Origin: Enterobacter sp. CC120223-11
Lineage (GTDB): Bacteria; Pseudomonadota; Gammaproteobacteria; Enterobacterales; Enterobacteriaceae
Length of the DNA stretch: 64,000 bases
Assembly: GCF_900215375.1 (NCBI RefSeq)
Contig: NZ_OBEF01000010.1
Span: 62,001 to 126,000 of the forward strand
Reading direction: 5' to 3'
Shown: piece after piece, positions 1 through 8,138 of the stretch
How positions within the stretch are numbered: position 1 is the stretch's first letter
Layout of the letters: every line of letters begins with the position of its first letter
Program-made: the position numbers and the translations under genes
Notes under the pieces: generated by a model
Database searches by the model: none
What the model was told of the DNA's origin: nothing
Seen by the model: only the letters and a program-made list of their open reading frames with translations

Positions 1-63
1 GCACGCCACGAAGGCGAAGCGCGTCACACCGCCAGCAGCGGAAAGATTCGGTTATGTCGATAA
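1..63 (+). CDS. 3' end of an upstream APE-cluster gene, probably the ApeI dehydratase (cut by window edge)
   Basis: An open frame enters from the left edge and stops at TAA 61-63. The visible residues end in SSGKIRLCR. It overlaps the start of the next gene by 10 bases, as expected for the tightly packed aryl polyene operon. In characterised clusters the gene just before the glycosyltransferase/acyltransferase apeJ is apeI, a hot-dog 3-hydroxyacyl-ACP dehydratase. The identity comes from position only; 20 residues are too few to recognise the family. Confidence 0.45.
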   Translation, partial: ARHEGEARHTASSGKIRLCR

Positions 64-1733
64 CCTTTGCTCCCTGCATTCTGATCCCCTGCTACAACCA
101 CGGCGCGATGATGGCGGGTGTGCTGGCGCGGCTGTCCGGGTTTCAGCTGCCCTGCATCATCGTGGATGACGGCAGCGACAGCGCCACGCGCGAGGCGCTT
201 GACGCACTCGCAGCAGATAATGAGCACGTCACGCTGGTGCGCCTGCCTGAAAACGCAGGCAAAGGTGCCGCCGTGATTCGCGGGCTGGAAGAGGCACAGC
301 GCGCAGGCTTCAGCCATGCGGTGCAGGTGGACGCCGACGGCCAGCATGCGATCGAAGATATCCCGCGCCTGCTCGCGCTTGCTGAAAAACACCCGGACAC
401 GCTGATTTCCGGCCGGCCGGTTTACGATGACTCCGTGCCGCGCTCACGCCTTTACGGGCGCTACGTGACGCACGTCTGGGTATGGATCGAGACGCTTTCT
501 CTCCAGCTGAAAGACAGCATGTGCGGCTTTCGCGTTTACCCGGTCGAGCCCACGCTGAAGCTTGCCCGCCGCGTGCCGCTCGGTAAGCGGATGGATTTCG
601 ACACCGAAGTGATGGTGCGTCTCTACTGGCAGGGCAACACCAGCTATTTTGTGCCGACTCGCGTGACCTATCCCGAAGATGGCCTGTCGCATTTCGATGC
701 CCTGAAGGACAACCTGCGCATCTCCTGGATGCACACGCGCCTGTTCTTCGGCATGCTGCCGCGCATTCCCTCTTTGCTGATGCGCCGCCGCACGCAGCAC
801 TGGGCGAAACAGCCTGAAGCCAAAGGCTTATGGGGCATGCGCCTGATGATTTGGGTGTGGAAAACTTTTGGCCGCGGTGCCTTTTCGCTGCTGCTGTGGC
901 CGGTGATTGCCGTGTTCTGGCTCACCGCAAGCGCCCCTCGTCGCGCGTCGCAGCAGTGGATTGACCGAGTGAAGAGAGAGCTCGCCACCCGCAATCTGCC
1001 GCAGCCCGCCCGCTTTAACAGCTTTCATCACTTTATGGGCTTCGGTCACGCCATCCTCGACAAAATCGCCAGCTGGCGCGGGGAGCTGAAGCCGGGCCGC
1101 GATATCGTTTTTGCGCCAGGTGCGCAGGACGCGCTGGATATGTCCGCCCCCAAAGGCAAGCTGCTGCTGGCCTCGCACCTCGGTGATGTCGAAGCCTGCC
1201 GCGCGCTCTCCACGCGGACCATTAACGCGCTGGTGTTTAACGAAAATGCCCAGCGTTTTAAGCAGGTGATGGAAGAGAACGCCCCGCAGTCGGGCATCAA
1301 CCTGATCTCCGTCACCGACGTTGGCCCGGACACCGCGATGCTGCTGAAAGAGAAGCTGGATCAGGGCGAATGGGTGGCGATCGTCGGTGACAGAATTGCG
1401 GTCAACCCGCAGCGTGGCGGCGACTGGCGCGTTATCTGGAGCGAATTTATGGGCTCGCCTGCGCCGTTCCCGCAGGGGCCGTTCATTCTGGCCTCGGTGC
1501 TGAAGTGCCCGGTGCTGATGATTTTTGCCCTCAAGCAGCAGGGCAAGCTGCACGTGCACTGCGAGCCTTTCGCCGACCCGCTGGTGTTGCCGCGCGGTGA
1601 ACGCCAGCAGGCCTTGCAGAATACCGTCGACCGCTATGCGCAGCGCCTGGAGCATTACGCGCTCTCGTCGCCGCTCGACTGGTTTAACTTTTTTGATTTC
1701 TGGCAGCTGCCGGACGCGACCGAGAAGGAGTGA
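54..1733 (+). CDS. apeJ: ApeJ: fused family-2 glycosyltransferase and LpxL-type lipid acyltransferase of the aryl polyene pathway
   Basis: A 559-residue two-domain protein. Residues about 5-240 form a GT-A glycosyltransferase (LIPCYNHG near the start, DADGQH with Asp93 and Asp95 as the nucleotide-sugar/metal site). After a hydrophobic stretch near 265-300 (FSLLLWPVIAVFWLTA), residues about 310-559 resemble LpxL/HtrB lauroyl acyltransferases, with the HLGDVE catalytic motif (His375, Glu380). Known family roles suggest that one half adds a sugar and the other an acyl chain to the lipid-like anchor carrying the aryl polyene, on the cytoplasmic face of the inner membrane; the substrate is inferred. 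It overlaps the upstream gene by 10 bases and is 3 bases before apeK, so it is probably translated within the same operon. Confidence 0.88.
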   Translation: MSITFAPCILIPCYNHGAMMAGVLARLSGFQLPCIIVDDGSDSATREALDALAADNEHVTLVRLPENAGKGAAVIRGLEEAQRAGFSHAVQVDADGQHAIEDIPRLLALAEKHPDTLISGRPVYDDSVPRSRLYGRYVTHVWVWIETLSLQLKDSMCGFRVYPVEPTLKLARRVPLGKRMDFDTEVMVRLYWQGNTSYFVPTRVTYPEDGLSHFDALKDNLRISWMHTRLFFGMLPRIPSLLMRRRTQHWAKQPEAKGLWGMRLMIWVWKTFGRGAFSLLLWPVIAVFWLTASAPRRASQQWIDRVKRELATRNLPQPARFNSFHHFMGFGHAILDKIASWRGELKPGRDIVFAPGAQDALDMSAPKGKLLLASHLGDVEACRALSTRTINALVFNENAQRFKQVMEENAPQSGINLISVTDVGPDTAMLLKEKLDQGEWVAIVGDRIAVNPQRGGDWRVIWSEFMGSPAPFPQGPFILASVLKCPVLMIFALKQQGKLHVHCEPFADPLVLPRGERQQALQNTVDRYAQRLEHYALSSPLDWFNFFDFWQLPDATEKE

Positions 1734-1736
1734 CGG

Positions 1737-2159
1737 GTGCTCAACGATCCCCGCTTTACCACCGAAGTTGAAATTACCGTGCCGTTTCACGACGTCGATA
1801 TGATGGGCGTGGTGTGGCACGGCAACTACTTCCGCTATTTCGAAATCGCCCGTGAGGCGCTGCTCAATCAGTTCGACTACGGCTATCGCCAGATGAAAGA
1901 GTCTGGCTATGTCTGGCCCGTCGTGGATACGCGCGTGAAGTACCGCGACGTGGTGACCTTTGAGCAGACCATTCGCGTGCGCGCGAAGCTCGAAGAGTAT
2001 GAAAACCGCCTGCGCATCGGCTATGAAATCTTCGACGCCGCCAGCGGCAAACGCACCACCACTGGCTATACCATTCAGGTGGCAGTGGAGGAAAAAACCA
2101 AAGAGCTGTGCTTCGTCAGCCCGGCGGTTCTGTTTGAACGAATGGGAGTGGAATCATGA
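1737..2159 (+). CDS. apeK: ApeK: hot-dog acyl thioesterase (4-hydroxybenzoyl-CoA thioesterase/YbgC type)
   Basis: 140 residues, the usual size of a single hot-dog thioesterase. The N-terminus has the family signature: VPFHDVDMMGVVWHGNY, then FRYFEIAREALL, with Asp in DVDMMG at the position of the catalytic acid. The family cleaves acyl-CoA or acyl-ACP thioesters; here it may edit or release polyene intermediates from the carrier protein, which is inference. Translation starts at GTG (1737), since no ATG fits before the conserved motif. It begins three bases after the apeJ stop and its stop overlaps the apeL start as ATGA, indicating coupled translation. Confidence 0.87.
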   Translation: MLNDPRFTTEVEITVPFHDVDMMGVVWHGNYFRYFEIAREALLNQFDYGYRQMKESGYVWPVVDTRVKYRDVVTFEQTIRVRAKLEEYENRLRIGYEIFDAASGKRTTTGYTIQVAVEEKTKELCFVSPAVLFERMGVES

Positions 2160-2761
2160 AGCTCTGGCCTCTCGTTGTCCTGCTATTAGCGCCATTGGCC
2201 CACGCCATCACGCTCGAAGATTTGCAGCAACGCTTTACCGAACAGCCGCTGGTGCGCGCCCATTTCGACCAGACCCGCACCATCAAAGAGATGCCGCAGC
2301 CGCTGCGCTCGCAGGGCGAAATGCTGATCGCCCGTGACACCGGGCTGCTGTGGGACCAGGCTTCGCCGTTCCCGATGCGCCTGATGCTCAACGACTCGCG
2401 GATGGTGCAAATCGTTAACGGCCAGCCGCCGCAGACCATCACCGCCGATAACAATCCGCAGATGTTCCAGTTCAACCATCTGCTGCGCGCGCTGTTCCAG
2501 GCGGACCGCAAAGTGCTGGAGCAGAACTTCCGCATTGATTTTCAGGACAAAGGTAACGACCGCTGGACCCTGAAACTGACGCCGACCACCACGCCGCTGG
2601 ACAAGATTTTTACCTCCATCGACCTGGCAGGGAAAACCTATCTGGAAAGCATCCAGCTGAACGATAAGCAGGGTGACCGCACCGATATCACTTTGAGCAA
2701 CCAGCGCCTGACGCCAGCGACTTTGACCGATGACGAACGTAAGCGCTTTGTCGCCGAGTAA
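2156..2761 (+). CDS. apeL: ApeL: periplasmic LolA-like lipid/lipoprotein carrier
   Basis: 201 residues with a clear Sec signal peptide (MKLWPLVVLLLAPLAHA, cleavage before ITLED). The mature part resembles the LolA fold: an N-terminal helix (LEDLQQRFTEQPLVRAHFDQ) followed by repeated beta strands such as LLWDQASPFPMRLMLN. LolA carries lipoproteins across the periplasm. In APE clusters the LolA-like protein sits beside an MMPL exporter and is thought to shuttle the polyene lipid to the outer membrane; that cargo is inferred. The start ATG overlaps the apeK stop (ATGA). The 3' end overlaps apeM by 32 bases, an unusually long overlap. Confidence 0.85.
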   Translation: MKLWPLVVLLLAPLAHAITLEDLQQRFTEQPLVRAHFDQTRTIKEMPQPLRSQGEMLIARDTGLLWDQASPFPMRLMLNDSRMVQIVNGQPPQTITADNNPQMFQFNHLLRALFQADRKVLEQNFRIDFQDKGNDRWTLKLTPTTTPLDKIFTSIDLAGKTYLESIQLNDKQGDRTDITLSNQRLTPATLTDDERKRFVAE

Positions 2762-5051
2762 CGCCCGCCGCGCGGCCTTCGGCTGGCTGGCGCTGTGCCT
2801 GATTCTGCTGGTCGCCCTGGCGCTGATGCTGCCACGCGCTCGCCTGAACAGCAGCGTGCTGGCGATGTTGCCTGCCCAAAGCCTGGGTGCGATCCCACCT
2901 GCGCTCAGCGACGGCTTTATCCAGCGCCTCGACGGCCAGCTGGTGTGGATGGTCAGCCCCGGAAAAACCGCCGATCCGTCAGTGGCAGCACGCTGGCAGA
3001 CACTGCTGGCAGGCTCCGGTGCGCTGAGGGAAGTCAAAGGCCAGATGGATGCCCAAAGCCAGCAGGCCTGGGGCACCTTTTTCTTTCAGCACCGTAACGG
3101 CCTGATTGACCCAGCGACGCGCGCGCGTCTGGAACAGGGCGGCGAAGCTCAGGCGCAGTGGATTTTGTCCCAGCTTTACTCGGCGTTTTCCGGCGTCAGC
3201 GGCAAAGAGCTAAACAACGACCCGCTGATGCTGATGCGCGGCTCGCAGCTGGCGCTGGCGCAGAACGGTCAGAAGCTGCGGCTGATGGACGGCTGGCTGG
3301 TGGCGCAGGATAAGGCGGGCAACTACTGGTATCTGCTGCACGGCGAGCTGAAAGGATCGTCGTTCGACATGCAGCAAACCCACCAGCGCGTGAAGGAATT
3401 TGCCGCGCTGGAAGCGGAGCTGAAAACCCAGTTCCCGCAGGCGAAGGTGCTGTCGCGCGGCACGATGTTCTACAGCGACTACGCCAGCCAGCAGGCAAAG
3501 CATGACGTTTCCACCCTTGGTTTGGCGACAATTCTCGGCGTGATCCTGCTGATTGTACTGGTCTTCCGCTCGCTGCTGCCGCTGCTGCTGTGCCTGATTT
3601 CCATCGGCATCGGCGCTGCCGCTGGCACGGTCGTCACGCTGCTGCTGTTCGGCGAACTGCATCTGATGACGCTGGTGATGAGCATGAGCATCATCGGCAT
3701 CTCCGCCGACTATACGCTTTACTATCTCACCGAACGGATGGTGCACGGTGAGCAAAGTTCACCGTGGGAAAGCCTGCTCAAGGTACGCAATGCGCTGCTG
3801 CTGGCGCTGCTGACCACCGTGGCGGCGTATCTGATCATGATGCTGGCCCCGTTCCCCGGCATTCGTCAGATGGCGGTGTTCGCGGCGGTGGGCCTGAGCG
3901 CCTCCTGCCTGACGGTGATTTTCTGGCATCCGTGGCTGTGCCGCGGCCTGCCGGTGCGTCCGGTGCCGCTGATGACCCTGATGCTGCGCTGGCTGGCGGC
4001 ATGGCGGCGCAATAAAACGCTCTCCGTTGGCCTGCCGGTGGCGCTGACGCTGTTCGCGCTGGCGGGGCTTTCCCAACTGCGAGTGAACGATGATATTTCG
4101 CAGCTTCAGGCGCTGCCGCCGCACCTGCTGGCGCAGGAGCAAAAGATTACTGCGCTCACCGGGCAAAGCGTCGATCAGAAGTGGTTCGTGGTGTACGGCG
4201 ACTCCGCGCAGCAGACGCTGGAACGGCTGGAAGCCTTCACGCCGCAGCTTGAGAAAGCGCGCGCCGCCGGTGATTTTGCTCAGTTCCGCACGCTGCCGCT
4301 CAACTCTGTCGCGCGCCAGCAGCAGGATTTGGCTTTACTGAAAGAAGCTGCGCCTGCGGTGGTAAAAGCGCTGAACAGCGCCGGGCTGCAGGCCGTCACT
4401 CCGGATTTGTCGCCGATGCCGGTAAGCGTGGAAGCGTGGCTGAAAAGCCCGGCCAGCGAAGGCTGGCGGCTGCTTTGGCTGACGTTGCCTGACGGCAAAA
4501 GCGGCGTGCTGGTGCCGGTGGACGGCGTGAAGAACAGTGCCGCGCTGCAAAAACTTGCCGATAACAGCCAAGGTGTGGCGTGGAACGATCGCAAAGCCTC
4601 GTTCGACAGTCTGTTTACGCTCTACCGCACTATTCTAACGGCGCTGCTCGGCGTAGCGCTGGCGGTGATTGCACTTGGCGCGATGCTGCGTCTGGGCTGG
4701 CGCAAAGGGCTGATTAGCCTTGTGCCGTCGCTGTTGTCGCTCGGCTGCGGGCTGGCTGTGCTGGCATTCACCGGGCATACGGTGAACCTGTTCTCCCTGC
4801 TGGCGCTGGTGTTAGTGCTCGGCATTGGCATCAACTACACCCTGTTTTTCAGCAACCCGCGCGGCACGCCGCTGACGTCGCTGCTGGCGATTACTTTGGC
4901 GATGATCACCACTTTGCTGACGCTCGGCATGCTGGTTTTCAGCGCTACTCAGGCCATCAGCAGCTTCGGCATTGTGCTGGTGAGCGGCATATTCACCGCC
5001 TTTCTGCTGTCGCCGCTGGCGATGCCGGGCAAGAAACGCAAGAAAACATGA
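2730..5051 (+). CDS. apeM: ApeM: MMPL/RND-family lipid exporter of the aryl polyene cluster
   Basis: 773 residues with the duplicated RND/MMPL layout: one N-terminal membrane segment (about 15-35), a large periplasmic loop, a block of membrane helices (about 260-420), a second segment and loop, and a final block (about 630-765). The helix that carries the proton-relay pair in MMPL proteins reads GISADYTLYYL in the first half (Asp327-Tyr328) but GIGINYTLFF in the second (Asn702-Tyr703). MMPL proteins export lipids using the proton gradient, so this is the probable exporter of the polyene glycolipid to ApeL or the outer membrane. The ATG lies inside the end of apeL. Confidence 0.86.
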   Translation: MTNVSALSPSNARRAAFGWLALCLILLVALALMLPRARLNSSVLAMLPAQSLGAIPPALSDGFIQRLDGQLVWMVSPGKTADPSVAARWQTLLAGSGALREVKGQMDAQSQQAWGTFFFQHRNGLIDPATRARLEQGGEAQAQWILSQLYSAFSGVSGKELNNDPLMLMRGSQLALAQNGQKLRLMDGWLVAQDKAGNYWYLLHGELKGSSFDMQQTHQRVKEFAALEAELKTQFPQAKVLSRGTMFYSDYASQQAKHDVSTLGLATILGVILLIVLVFRSLLPLLLCLISIGIGAAAGTVVTLLLFGELHLMTLVMSMSIIGISADYTLYYLTERMVHGEQSSPWESLLKVRNALLLALLTTVAAYLIMMLAPFPGIRQMAVFAAVGLSASCLTVIFWHPWLCRGLPVRPVPLMTLMLRWLAAWRRNKTLSVGLPVALTLFALAGLSQLRVNDDISQLQALPPHLLAQEQKITALTGQSVDQKWFVVYGDSAQQTLERLEAFTPQLEKARAAGDFAQFRTLPLNSVARQQQDLALLKEAAPAVVKALNSAGLQAVTPDLSPMPVSVEAWLKSPASEGWRLLWLTLPDGKSGVLVPVDGVKNSAALQKLADNSQGVAWNDRKASFDSLFTLYRTILTALLGVALAVIALGAMLRLGWRKGLISLVPSLLSLGCGLAVLAFTGHTVNLFSLLALVLVLGIGINYTLFFSNPRGTPLTSLLAITLAMITTLLTLGMLVFSATQAISSFGIVLVSGIFTAFLLSPLAMPGKKRKKT

Positions 5052-5148
5052 GTTTTGCCCGGCGGCGCTTCGCTTGCACGGGCCTACAAAATAATCGAAC
5101 CCCGTAGGCCGGGTTTGTAGGCCGGGTAAGCGCCAGCGCCACCCGGCA
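5052..5148. repeat. Two REP/BIME-like palindromic units between apeM and apeN
   Basis: 5056-5086 holds TGCCCGGCGGCGCTTCGC followed by GGGCCTACA, and 5104-5148 holds TAGGCCGGGT, then GTAGGCCGGGTAAGCGCC and CACCCGGCAA. These match the enterobacterial REP consensus in opposite orientations, forming a BIME. They lie inside the ape operon and could stabilise upstream mRNA or reduce downstream transcription. Confidence 0.8.
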
Positions 5149-5184
5149 ATCGCGCCATCCGGCAACACTGTTTTGAGGTAAATG

Positions 5185-5766
5185 ATGATTCGCACTTTTT
5201 TAAAGCTCGCAGCCCTGGCGGCGATGCTTATCCTGACCGGCTGCAGCCATTCATCACAAAATGAAAATGGCCGCCCGCAGGCGTGGCTCCAGCCAGGCAC
5301 GCAGGTCACGCTGCCTGCTCCCGGTATTACGCCTGCTGTCACCTCACAGCAGCTGCTGACCGGCAGCTTCAACGGCAAAACGCAGTCGCTGCTGGTGATG
5401 CTGAACGCCGATGACAAAAAGCTGACGCTGGCGGGCCTGTCATCCGTCGGCATTCGCCTGTTCCTTGTCACCTATGACGAGCAGGGCATTCACACCGAGC
5501 AGTCCATCGTGGTACCGCAGCTGCCACCGGCAAGCCAGGTGCTGGCCGACGTCATGCTGAGCCACTGGCCGCTCAGCGCCTGGACGCCGCAGCTGCCGAA
5601 AGGCTGGACGCTGACCGACCGGGGTGATAAACGTGAGCTTCGCAACGCAGGCGGCAAACTGGTGACTGAAATCACCTATATGCAGCGCAAAGGCAAACGC
5701 GAACCGATCAGCATCGAACAGCACGTCTTCAATTACCACATCACCATTCAATACCTGGGTGACTGA
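5185..5766 (+). CDS. apeN: ApeN: DUF3261 outer-membrane lipoprotein of the aryl polyene cluster
   Basis: About 193 residues. The N-terminus is a lipoprotein signal ending in the lipobox LTGC, followed by Ser, so the acylated protein should go to the outer membrane by the Lol +2 rule. The rest matches the DUF3261 proteins found in APE clusters and has no catalytic motif I recognise. ATG 5185 is preferred over ATG 5182 because GAGG at 5175-5178 is six bases from the former and only three from the latter. It follows the REP pair, so expression may be lower than that of apeM. A receiver or anchor role for exported polyene lipid is plausible but unproven. Confidence 0.82.
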   Translation: MIRTFLKLAALAAMLILTGCSHSSQNENGRPQAWLQPGTQVTLPAPGITPAVTSQQLLTGSFNGKTQSLLVMLNADDKKLTLAGLSSVGIRLFLVTYDEQGIHTEQSIVVPQLPPASQVLADVMLSHWPLSAWTPQLPKGWTLTDRGDKRELRNAGGKLVTEITYMQRKGKREPISIEQHVFNYHITIQYLGD

Positions 5767-5767
5767 G

Positions 5768-6937
5768 ATGATCTACATAGCTGCCGCAGGCATGATTAAC
5801 GCGCTGGGTAACACGGCGGACGAAATTGCCGTCAACCTCTGTGCGGGCACCGCGCCGGGGATGCGCTCGCGTGAAGGCTGGCTACAGGGTGACGTTGCCG
5901 CCGTGCTTGGCGGCGTGGACGGCGAGCTGCCTGTCATTCACGATGCGTTTGCCGCACACCGCTCCCGCAATAACCAGCTGCTGCTGGCGGCGCTGGCGCA
6001 GATTCAGTCGCAGGTGGACGAGGCCATCGCCCGCTTTGGTCGCGACCGTGTGGCGGTGATCATGGGCACCAGCACCTCCGGGCTTGATGAAGGCGACATC
6101 CACGCCAACCTGACGCTGAACGGTCAGGAGAGCAGCGAATGGCGCTACGCACAGCAGGAGCTCGGCGACCCGTCACGCTTCCTGCGCAACTGGCTGAAGC
6201 TGGAAGGCCCGGCCTATACGCTCTCCACGGCCTGTTCCTCCAGCGCTCGGGCGATGATCAGCGGCCGTCGCCTGATTGAGGCGGGCCTGGTCGACGTGGC
6301 GATTGTCGGCGGGGCCGACACGCTGAGCCGCATGCCGGTGAACGGTTTCAATAGCTTAGAGTCGCTCTCGACGACGCTGTGCCAGCCGTTTGGCCGCGAC
6401 CGCTGCGGTATCACCATTGGCGAAGGCGCAGCGCTGATGCTGCTCACCCGCGAGCCGCAGCCCGTGGCGCTGCTGGGCGTTGGCGAATCCAGCGATGCGC
6501 ACCATATTTCTGCCCCGCATCCTGAAGGGGAAGGGGCCATTCGCGCCATTCAGCAGGCGCTGAGTGATGCGAACCTTCAACCACAGGACGTGGGCTATAT
6601 CAACCTGCACGGGACCGCCACGCCGCTCAACGATCAGGTGGAATCCACCGTCGTCCACGCGCTGTTTGGCGAAAGCGTGCCGTGCAGTTCCACCAAACAT
6701 CTGACCGGGCACACGCTGGGTGCGGCAGGCATTACCGAAGCGGCGCTGAGCTGGCTGATTCTGCAGCGTAGCCTGCCGCTTCCGCCGCAGGATTTCAGCC
6801 GCTCGCCTGCTGATCCGACGCTTCCGGCCTGCGGCATTCTGACCGCGCCGCAGCCGCTGGCCCGGCCGGTTATTCTGTCGAATTCATTCGCCTTTGGCGG
6901 CAACAACGCCAGCATCCTGCTGGGGAGAACGGCATGA
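5768..6937 (+). CDS. apeO: ApeO: beta-ketoacyl-ACP synthase, chain-extending KS of the aryl polyene synthase
   Basis: 389 residues from ATG 5768 (GTG 5759, overlapping the apeN stop, is a possible alternative). It is a thiolase-fold ketosynthase with the full Cys-His-His triad: Cys156 in STACSSSARA, His281 in LHGTATPLND, His315 in TGHTLGAAG, and a C-terminal SNSFAFGGNN loop. In the characterised APE systems ApeO pairs with the chain-length factor ApeC, encoded further upstream, to condense malonyl-ACP units onto a 4-hydroxybenzoate-derived starter. Its stop overlaps the apeP start (ATGA). Confidence 0.88.
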   Translation: MIYIAAAGMINALGNTADEIAVNLCAGTAPGMRSREGWLQGDVAAVLGGVDGELPVIHDAFAAHRSRNNQLLLAALAQIQSQVDEAIARFGRDRVAVIMGTSTSGLDEGDIHANLTLNGQESSEWRYAQQELGDPSRFLRNWLKLEGPAYTLSTACSSSARAMISGRRLIEAGLVDVAIVGGADTLSRMPVNGFNSLESLSTTLCQPFGRDRCGITIGEGAALMLLTREPQPVALLGVGESSDAHHISAPHPEGEGAIRAIQQALSDANLQPQDVGYINLHGTATPLNDQVESTVVHALFGESVPCSSTKHLTGHTLGAAGITEAALSWLILQRSLPLPPQDFSRSPADPTLPACGILTAPQPLARPVILSNSFAFGGNNASILLGRTA

Positions 6938-7410
6938 GCCACTACTTATCACCGGGCGCTTATCTGCCCCACGACGCGCCGATGCTGCTGCTTGAAACGG
7001 TGCTTAACGTCACCGACGAACAGGCCGTTTGTCAGGTTACAGTGAGTCGCCACGGCGTGCTCGCGCCGTTCCTCGACGCCAGTGGCAACCTGCCGGGCTG
7101 GTATGCGCTGGAGCTGATGGCGCAGACCGTCGGCGTCTGGTCCGGCTGGCATCGCCAGCAGCGCGGCGAGGCACAAATTTCATTAGGCATGGTGCTGGGC
7201 GCGCGCGAGCTGAAATGCACGTCCGGGGAAATGAGTGCCGACAGCGTGCTCGACATTACCGTCACCCTGCTGATGCAGGACGAGCGTTTCGGCAGCTTCG
7301 ACTGTCTCATCACCGCAGGCGGCGAGACGCTTGCCTGCGGGCGCGTGAACACCTTCCAGCCAACGCCAGAAGAATTAACCACACTGTTTCAACAGGGAGC
7401 GTCATCATGA
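6934..7410 (+). CDS. apeP: ApeP: hot-dog 3-hydroxyacyl-ACP dehydratase
   Basis: 158 residues, FabA/FabZ-like hot-dog fold; LPGWYALELMAQTVGVWSG matches the central helix region of such dehydratases. The APE pathway needs a dehydration after each ketoreduction to build the conjugated double bonds, and published work describes ApeP acting in a complex with ApeI, in which one partner is catalytically weak. Which partner carries the active residue here cannot be judged because ApeI is outside the window. Both ends overlap neighbours as ATGA (with apeO and apeQ). Confidence 0.83.
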   Translation: MSHYLSPGAYLPHDAPMLLLETVLNVTDEQAVCQVTVSRHGVLAPFLDASGNLPGWYALELMAQTVGVWSGWHRQQRGEAQISLGMVLGARELKCTSGEMSADSVLDITVTLLMQDERFGSFDCLITAGGETLACGRVNTFQPTPEELTTLFQQGASS

Positions 7411-8138
7411 GTCGTTCAGTTCTGGTCACCGGGGCCAGCAAGGGCATTGGCCGCGCGATCGCGCTGAAGCTTGCCGCCGACGGGTTTACCGTGGGCGTGC
7501 ATTATCACAGCGACAAACAAGGCGCGCAGGACACTCTCTCAGCCATTGAGGGCGCGGGCGGTACAGGCCGTGTGTTGCAGTTTGACGTGGGCAACCGCGA
7601 GCAGTGCCGCGATGTGCTGGAAGCGGATATCGAGCAGCATGGAGCGTGGTACGGCGTGGTCAGCAACGCGGGCATCACCCGCGACGGCGCGTTCCCGGCG
7701 CTGAGCGAAGACGACTGGGATAGCGTGATCCACACCAACCTGGACAGTTTCTACAACGTCATTCACCCGTGTATCATGCCGATGATTTCAGGCCGCAAAG
7801 GCGGGCGCATCATTACGCTCTCTTCGGTGTCCGGCGTGATGGGCAACCGCGGCCAGGTGAACTACAGCGCGGCGAAGGCGGGGATTATTGGCGCGACGAA
7901 AGCGCTGGCCATCGAGCTTGCGAAGCGCAAAATCACCGTCAATTGCATTGCGCCGGGGCTTATCGACACCGGCATGATCGAGATGGAAGAAGCGGCGCTG
8001 AAGGAGGCGATGAGCATCATTCCAATGAAACGCATGGGTCAGGCCGACGAAGTGGCCGGGCTCGCCAGCTATCTGATGTCCGACATTGCGGGCTACGTCA
8101 CCCGTCAGGTGATTTCCATTAACGGAGGCATGTTATGA
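7407..8138 (+). CDS. apeQ: ApeQ: 3-oxoacyl-ACP reductase (FabG-like SDR)
   Basis: 243 residues, the size of FabG. It has the SDR cofactor motif TGASKGIG at residues 8-15, SNAGITRDG in the middle, and the catalytic Ser140, Tyr153 and Lys157 (SSVSG, then NYSAAK). It should reduce each 3-ketoacyl-ACP intermediate with NADPH in the polyene elongation cycle. The frame is open further upstream inside apeP, but ATG 7407 overlaps the apeP stop as ATGA and gives the conserved N-terminus. Its own stop overlaps apeR the same way. Confidence 0.9.
   Translation: MSRSVLVTGASKGIGRAIALKLAADGFTVGVHYHSDKQGAQDTLSAIEGAGGTGRVLQFDVGNREQCRDVLEADIEQHGAWYGVVSNAGITRDGAFPALSEDDWDSVIHTNLDSFYNVIHPCIMPMISGRKGGRIITLSSVSGVMGNRGQVNYSAAKAGIIGATKALAIELAKRKITVNCIAPGLIDTGMIEMEEAALKEAMSIIPMKRMGQADEVAGLASYLMSDIAGYVTRQVISINGGML

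Noticed and set aside
828-1820. 330-codon open frame on the - strand opposite apeJ
   Set aside because: Antisense of a two-domain enzyme with clear active sites; composition is atypical of enterobacterial proteins.
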